Source: JBDREF01 sp043820045
GTDB taxonomy: Bacteria; Planctomycetota; Phycisphaerae; Sedimentisphaerales; Anaerobacaceae
Reading direction: 5' to 3'
DNA length: 10,278 nt
Assembly: GCA_043820045.1 (NCBI GenBank)
Contig: JBDREF010000279.1
Location: 1 to 10,278, forward strand
Part shown: positions 6,672-10,278 of the stretch, piece after piece
Layout: every line of letters starts with the position of its first letter
How positions within the stretch are numbered: position 1 is the stretch's first letter
The notes under the pieces: model-generated
What the model was told of the DNA's origin: nothing
The model's database searches: none
Seen by the model: the letters and a program-made list of their open reading frames with translations, nothing else
Translations under genes and position numbers: made by a program

Positions 6672-7583
6672 TTATTTCGATGCGCTGATTGACTGAGCCA
6701 TATCCATTAATTGCGACATTTCGGTGTTACCAATCAATACGTAAGAAAGCTTATCATCCCTCCATGCGAGAATGGTCCCGCCTGCCTGCTCTTTCTGGCG
6801 ATATACGGCATATTCTCTGAAATCCCTCGCCTCAAGCCCTCTCTGTCCATTCAAAGGTTGCTCAAACAATGATATCGAATTGATACCATTAGTGTACAGC
6901 AGTTGCAGGGCGTCACGATCCTCGATAGTTCTGATCTGATCGAGTTTATAGTAGGGATGAAGCCACGGCGGGGCCACTAAATCAAAATTGGTGGTTTCTT
7001 TGGCTTCTGAAAGGGTTAGTTTATGTCCATTTGAAATTGTAGTAGTTTCAGATGAATTGATCTGTCTTTGAGACGTAGGTCCTCTGACAATTATACCGGG
7101 GCTAACATATTCCGGCTCATCTTCAAGAATTTCGTAATACAGAATATCATGTTGATTCACACGCATCTGTGCCGGCTGCGGTGCGGCCTGAGTCAGGGAA
7201 GCATGTCGAGCAACGAGATCCCGGTGTTCTTCTAAATAGAAGTTGATGGTCGCTGAATCATCCACAGGAGCCAAAGCGATATTCCGCCGGGCCCGCGCCA
7301 GCTCATCTTTCAGGTCGGTGACTTTTCCGGACAGAACAAAACACGCAACCCAGGAAGTAACTACAAGTAACGCCGCAGCAAGGTAGCCGACTTTTCGCCA
7401 CAACATAATCTTCCTTGTACTCGATTCGAACATAGCTGAAGCCGAATCATCCTGTGATTGGAAGATTTCAACCTGCTCTTTGTGTTCCTCTTTCCATTTG
7501 TCAAAATCGAATTGGGATTCGTTCCCAGTGACGGCGTCGCAAATTAACTCGTCCAGTTTCTTATTGTTTTTGTCCATATTCAT
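6672..7583 (-). CDS. Single-pass membrane protein, probable anti-sigma factor with RseB-like outer domain
   Basis: This 303-residue protein has an acidic cytoplasmic head (1-62, with a DFDKWKEEH stretch at 26-34), one membrane helix at about 65-86 preceded by basic residues (RK, WRK), a short charged helix at 87-100, a low-complexity linker, and a C-terminal domain at about 200-300. The last part reads like the MucB/RseB C-terminal fold: a LAPPWLHPYYKLD-like start, LLYTNGINSISLFEQ at about 228-242, then a GGTILAWRDDKLSYVLIGN strand pair and a helix. In the RseA/RseB system these are two proteins; here both parts seem to sit in one chain. No HxxxCxxC zinc motif (ZAS) is present. The gene overlaps the ECF sigma gene by ATGA, the usual arrangement for an anti-sigma factor, and GGAG at 7592-7595 is well spaced (8 bases). 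The head would bind the sigma factor and the outer domain would sense envelope state. Role inferred from context and topology. Confidence 0.78.
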   Translation of the reverse strand: MNMDKNNKKLDELICDAVTGNESQFDFDKWKEEHKEQVEIFQSQDDSASAMFESSTRKIMLWRKVGYLAAALLVVTSWVACFVLSGKVTDLKDELARARRNIALAPVDDSATINFYLEEHRDLVARHASLTQAAPQPAQMRVNQHDILYYEILEDEPEYVSPGIIVRGPTSQRQINSSETTTISNGHKLTLSEAKETTNFDLVAPPWLHPYYKLDQIRTIEDRDALQLLYTNGINSISLFEQPLNGQRGLEARDFREYAVYRQKEQAGGTILAWRDDKLSYVLIGNTEMSQLMDMAQSISASK

Positions 7584-8116
7584 AACCGGTTCTCCGGAAA
7601 ACCGTTTTTTCTTAAATACGCTGTCATTTTTCGTTTTGCCCTTGCGAGCCTGCCGTTGATCGCCGCCGGCGAGATTCCCAGAATCGAGCCGATTTGTTCG
7701 TATGACAGGCTGTTGTAATACCGTAATACGACCAGCTCTCTTGATGCATCCGGAAGTTGTTCAATGGCCCGGCGAACCGCAAGGGTGTTTTCATCGTCGT
7801 TGTTCTTCTCAGCTACTTGTGAAAGATCTTCGGTGCTGATCTGCCTGGCCTTAGCCGCCACCATATCTTTGGCGACGTTTCTGCAAATAGCCGCCAGCCA
7901 GGGTACGAATCGCCTTTTGTCGTTCAGGGCCCGCAGGCGAACGAGCGCCCGGACAAAGCTTTCCTGTGCGGCATCCTCGGCAAGCTGGTGGTCGCTCAGC
8001 ACGGCGTACGCAACCGCGACCATCGCCGCGTAGTACCGCCGGCACAACTCGCCGAAGCTCTCGATATCGCCGCCAACGGCCGCTTCGACCAACTCTCTTT
8101 CCGGATCGCTCTGCAC
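7580..8116 (-). CDS. ECF-family RNA polymerase sigma factor
   Basis: The 178-residue protein has the two regulatory domains of an extracytoplasmic-function sigma factor. Region 2 spans about 20-90: the GDIESFGELCRRYY start, LAEDAAQESFVRAL for core polymerase contact, and RRFVPWLAAICRNVAKD for -10 recognition. A variable linker follows, then region 4 at about 119-170: LPDASRELVVLRYY and the helix-turn-helix YEQIGSILGISPAAINGRLARAKRKM for -35 recognition. There is no region 1 or 3. The start is GTG at 8116, because a TAG two codons upstream closes the frame; the GGAGG at 8131-8135 is 14 bases away, which is longer than usual. The stop overlaps the start of the downstream membrane protein (ATGA), so the two are translationally coupled. 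It heads the operon that also encodes the ankyrin/propeller protein. The ECF subgroup and target promoter are not determinable here. Confidence 0.95.
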   Translation of the reverse strand: MQSDPERELVEAAVGGDIESFGELCRRYYAAMVAVAYAVLSDHQLAEDAAQESFVRALVRLRALNDKRRFVPWLAAICRNVAKDMVAAKARQISTEDLSQVAEKNNDDENTLAVRRAIEQLPDASRELVVLRYYNSLSYEQIGSILGISPAAINGRLARAKRKMTAYLRKNGFPENRL

Positions 8117-8130
8117 GTGCTAAAGGTCAA

Positions 8131-8135
8131 CCTCC
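8131..8135 (-). promoter_or_regulatory. GGAGG, distant ribosome binding site of the sigma gene
   Basis: The minus strand has a strong GGAGG, but 14 bases separate it from the GTG at 8116. No better start is available because the frame is closed upstream by TAG at 8120-8122. The combination of GTG and long spacing suggests low translation of the sigma factor. Confidence 0.45.
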
Positions 8136-8239
8136 AAATCTGCCGATCAGCGTTCGTTATATTGTCTGATTCTGAGCCCAAAATGAGCGCGAGAAATGCT
8201 TTTTTCCGTTTTTTATTACTCAAACTGACCGATTCGTAC

Positions 8240-8334
8240 TGTCATCCCTGCGAAAGCAGTCCCGTAAGGGACGCCTTACGGCGGGAACCAGGAACGTGAC
8301 GGCAGGCTGGATTCCCGCTTTCGCGGGAATGACA
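8240..8334. repeat. Palindromic REP-like element pair between sulfatase and sigma genes
   Basis: The ends form an inverted repeat: the 13 bases at 8240-8252 match the reverse complement of 8322-8334 at 11 positions. The right half is a perfect 8-base stem (ATTCCCGC / GCGGGAAT) with a TTTC loop at 8311-8330. The left half begins with the same GTCAT..CC.GCGAAAGC unit but is interrupted by an independent perfect 8-base hairpin, CCGTAAGG-GACG-CCTTACGG, at 8262-8281. The GTCATTCCCGCGAAAGCGGGAATCCAG-type palindrome is a known style of intergenic REP-like repeat in many bacteria. It lies just beyond the sulfatase stop and could serve as a transcript end or mRNA stabiliser; no T-tract follows. The remaining spacer (8117-8239) has only A/T-rich runs. 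Confidence 0.7.
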
Positions 8335-8390
8335 AGCGGTGCCGCGTTATTGCCATACCGGCAGCATAATCTGTGCGATTTCATCGCGCC

Positions 8391-10278
8391 CTACGGGACC
8401 ACGTTCTTGGTGCCGTTCATGACATTCAGAGTGTGATTGGCAACACGCGTAATATATTTGTTGGGCTGGCCTGTCAGAGCCTGCTTCAGAGCTGCTTCGG
8501 CTGGCTTGGCCTGCGTTCCAATACTGTCAAGCACGATAGCGGCCTGCAGACGTCCCCACTCATGTTCGCCGCGCAGGGTCTCAATCAGGACGCCAAGGGC
8601 CTTCTGCGGCTTGGCCATCATGCACAACGCCCGCGCCGCAGCAACTCTGACACTGACGGATTCATCCGCAAGCGCGGTGATCATCCTGCTCTCGGCCGTA
8701 CCGGCAGCCCTGCCGATATTGCCTATCCCCGTGGCCCCCCAGTATCGGACCGCCGCATCTTCATCGTTCATGGCCGCGATGAGTTTGGGTAGTGCCTGCT
8801 TGCCGTCAGAGGCGCTCGCTGCGATTTCACCGATTCTGCTGTTGAGGGCATCGCCGCCGCCCTGGCGCAGGATTGCGTAACGGCTACCGTATTGCTTTTC
8901 GCGATCAACAAGCTCCGGTTCCGGCATCAAGCCAAGGTCTTTTGTCTGCTGAACCCAATCGAGATGGACCTTGCGCATTCGCTTCAATACGCTCGCATAC
9001 TCCGGGTCATTCGCAAGGTTGTTGATTTCATGGGGGTCATTGCGCAGGTCGTAAAGCTCTTCGACGGGTTTGCGGCCGGCCATGAACAGCTCTGCCGCCG
9101 GAGGAAGTTTGCCTTCGGCGTGCACCCGTCGAATCTCCTTCATCGTCGCGCCCTGTTCAGGCGTGTTCATATATTGATAATAAGCCTTGAGAGGCTCGTA
9201 ATTGCGAATGTAGCGGTAGCGTTTATCGCGCACGCTGCGAATAATATCGTAGCGTTCGTCCATTCGGTCCCTGGCGCCGAAAATGTACTCCCGGGGCTCG
9301 GGCAAATCGGGCCCCAGGAAGGGCCGGCCCTGCATGTATTCGGGAATCTTCAATCCGGCCAGATTCATGACCGTGGGGCCAAAGTCTATCGAGCTGACAA
9401 GCCGGTCGTTTTGACTGCCCGGTTTGGCCTGATCGCCCGCGCGAAGTCTTTCAGGGACGCGGACCACGAGCGGTATATGTGTGCCGGAATCGTACAGCCA
9501 GCGTTTCGCCCGCGGCAGGCCGACTCCATGATCCGACCAGAAGAAAACGATAGTGTTCTCGTAGAGCCCGTCTTGCTTCAATTGCCCAATCAAATCACCC
9601 GCCCAGGCGTCCATAGCCGTAATCAGCTCGTAGTTGCGTTTCCAGTCCTCCCGCACTATGGGCGTGTCGGGATAGTAGGGCGGCAGTTCGAGCTTATTCG
9701 GGTCCTGTCTCTGCGAGGGCTTCAAACGCGCAGTGACGCTTTTGTACTTGGCTTCGCCGGCAATGCCGCTCTCGTGACAGCCCGTGAAATTGAATACGGC
9801 GAAGAAAGGCTGCCCGCTTTTGCGATTTCGCCAATGTGCCTTGCCGCTGGATTCATTCCAGGCATCGCGCAGGTCGCCGGTCTGGTAATCGGTTTTGGAG
9901 TTGTTCGTGCAGCAGTAGCCCTCCCGGCGGAGATAAGTGCTGAACGCCTTTATCATCGGCGGCAGCTTGGCATTGCATCGCATGTGATGGGTACCTATCG
10001 TCGTCTGGTACATGCCGGTGATTATCCCTGAACGGCAGGGGGCGCAGACGCCGGCCGTCGTGAAAGCATTGGTGAAACGCACACCCTCCTGAGCCAGCCG
10101 GTCTATGTTCGGCGTTATCGCGTGTTCGTCGCCGAAACAACCGATGTGCGGGCTGATATCTTCGCACGACAACCAAAGAATATTGGGCCTGTTGCTGCTC
10201 GCGCCATTAGCTTTAGGGGGCTGTGATAACATCCATGTGGCCGCGCCGAGGCCGACGGCCTTGAGAAAATTGCGCCTG
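8391..10278 (-). CDS. Tat-exported sulfatase with C-terminal HEAT-like repeats, 5' partial
   Basis: The frame stays open past ATG 10232 to the right edge and the extra 15 codons read RRNFLKAVGLGAATW, a twin-arginine (Tat) signal with hydrophobic core. The true start is therefore just outside the window and ATG 10232 is internal. Numbered from that Met: NILWLSCED (17-25) supplies N-terminal metal ligands; CAPCR at 63-67 is the CxPxR sulfatase signature, whose Cys63 becomes formylglycine; FWSDHG (231-236) carries the second metal pair Asp234/His235; and the RAKRWLYDSGTHIP stretch supplies Lys243 and His252 of the sulfate site. The catalytic domain ends near 450. Residues about 478-590 look like HEAT/PBS-type helical repeats (AVRYWGATGIGNIG, SVRVAAARALCMM, GRLQAAIVLDSIG), a fusion often seen in Planctomycetes sulfatases. 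Cys-type maturation needs a formylglycine-generating enzyme encoded elsewhere. The substrate, probably a sulfated polysaccharide or glycosaminoglycan, is not determinable. TAG stop at 8391-8393. Confidence 0.93.
   Translation of the reverse strand, partial: RRNFLKAVGLGAATWMLSQPPKANGASSNRPNILWLSCEDISPHIGCFGDEHAITPNIDRLAQEGVRFTNAFTTAGVCAPCRSGIITGMYQTTIGTHHMRCNAKLPPMIKAFSTYLRREGYCCTNNSKTDYQTGDLRDAWNESSGKAHWRNRKSGQPFFAVFNFTGCHESGIAGEAKYKSVTARLKPSQRQDPNKLELPPYYPDTPIVREDWKRNYELITAMDAWAGDLIGQLKQDGLYENTIVFFWSDHGVGLPRAKRWLYDSGTHIPLVVRVPERLRAGDQAKPGSQNDRLVSSIDFGPTVMNLAGLKIPEYMQGRPFLGPDLPEPREYIFGARDRMDERYDIIRSVRDKRYRYIRNYEPLKAYYQYMNTPEQGATMKEIRRVHAEGKLPPAAELFMAGRKPVEELYDLRNDPHEINNLANDPEYASVLKRMRKVHLDWVQQTKDLGLMPEPELVDREKQYGSRYAILRQGGGDALNSRIGEIAASASDGKQALPKLIAAMNDEDAAVRYWGATGIGNIGRAAGTAESRMITALADESVSVRVAAARALCMMAKPQKALGVLIETLRGEHEWGRLQAAIVLDSIGTQAKPAEAALKQALTGQPNKYITRVANHTLNVMNGTKNVVP

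Noticed and set aside
8156..8184. TATAAC on the minus strand as -10 of a promoter for the sigma operon
   Set aside because: The -10-like hexamer is good, but no -35 hexamer at 16-18 bases scores more than two matches, and no GGAAC-type ECF promoter is convincing.
8892..10031. 379-codon plus-strand frame opposite the sulfatase
   Set aside because: It is antisense to conserved sulfatase motifs including CAPCR and SDHG; no recognisable domain.

Overview
The window reads like a chromosome segment of a Planctomycetes-type bacterium, possibly from the Phycisphaerae/Sedimentisphaerales side. This placement is an inference from gene style: an ECF sigma factor with a membrane-bound partner, a Tat-exported sulfatase with a C-terminal HEAT-like region, long exported repeat proteins, and simple AT-rich repeats between genes. 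No 16S or marker gene is present to prove it.

Layout, left to right. (1) The 3' part of a large TPR protein (plus strand) enters from the left edge. (2) A tRNA-Leu(UAA) follows, then a gap rich in short CGATTT/TATCGAG repeats. (3) Next come a DRE-TIM-family aldol-type synthase (plus; 2-isopropylmalate/homocitrate/Re-citrate synthase relative) and, after an imperfect inverted repeat, a HAD-family hydrolase whose second catalytic Asp is missing. (4) Converging on it is a tightly packed minus-strand operon read from 8116 down to 3963: an ECF sigma factor; a single-pass membrane protein, likely its anti-sigma factor, with an RseB-like outer part; and an exported 898-residue protein that joins TPR, about ten ankyrin repeats and a complete set of seven FG-GAP/integrin-type propeller repeats. 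(5) A spacer with palindromic REP-like elements separates this operon from (6) a minus-strand sulfatase whose 5' end lies just past the right edge; the visible N-terminus carries a twin-arginine motif.

How the genes may work together: the three-gene operon is the most interesting part. The sigma and membrane-protein genes overlap by an ATGA, and the third gene starts 12 bases after the second stops, so all three are probably co-expressed. A reasonable model is an envelope-sensing switch in which the membrane protein holds the sigma factor and the exported repeat protein is a regulated output or a sensor partner. This role is inferred, not shown. By eye the operon's second and third genes look less GC-rich than the flanking genes, so acquisition as a unit is possible.

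Two genes run off the window (TPR protein at the left, sulfatase at the right) and both should be treated as partial.
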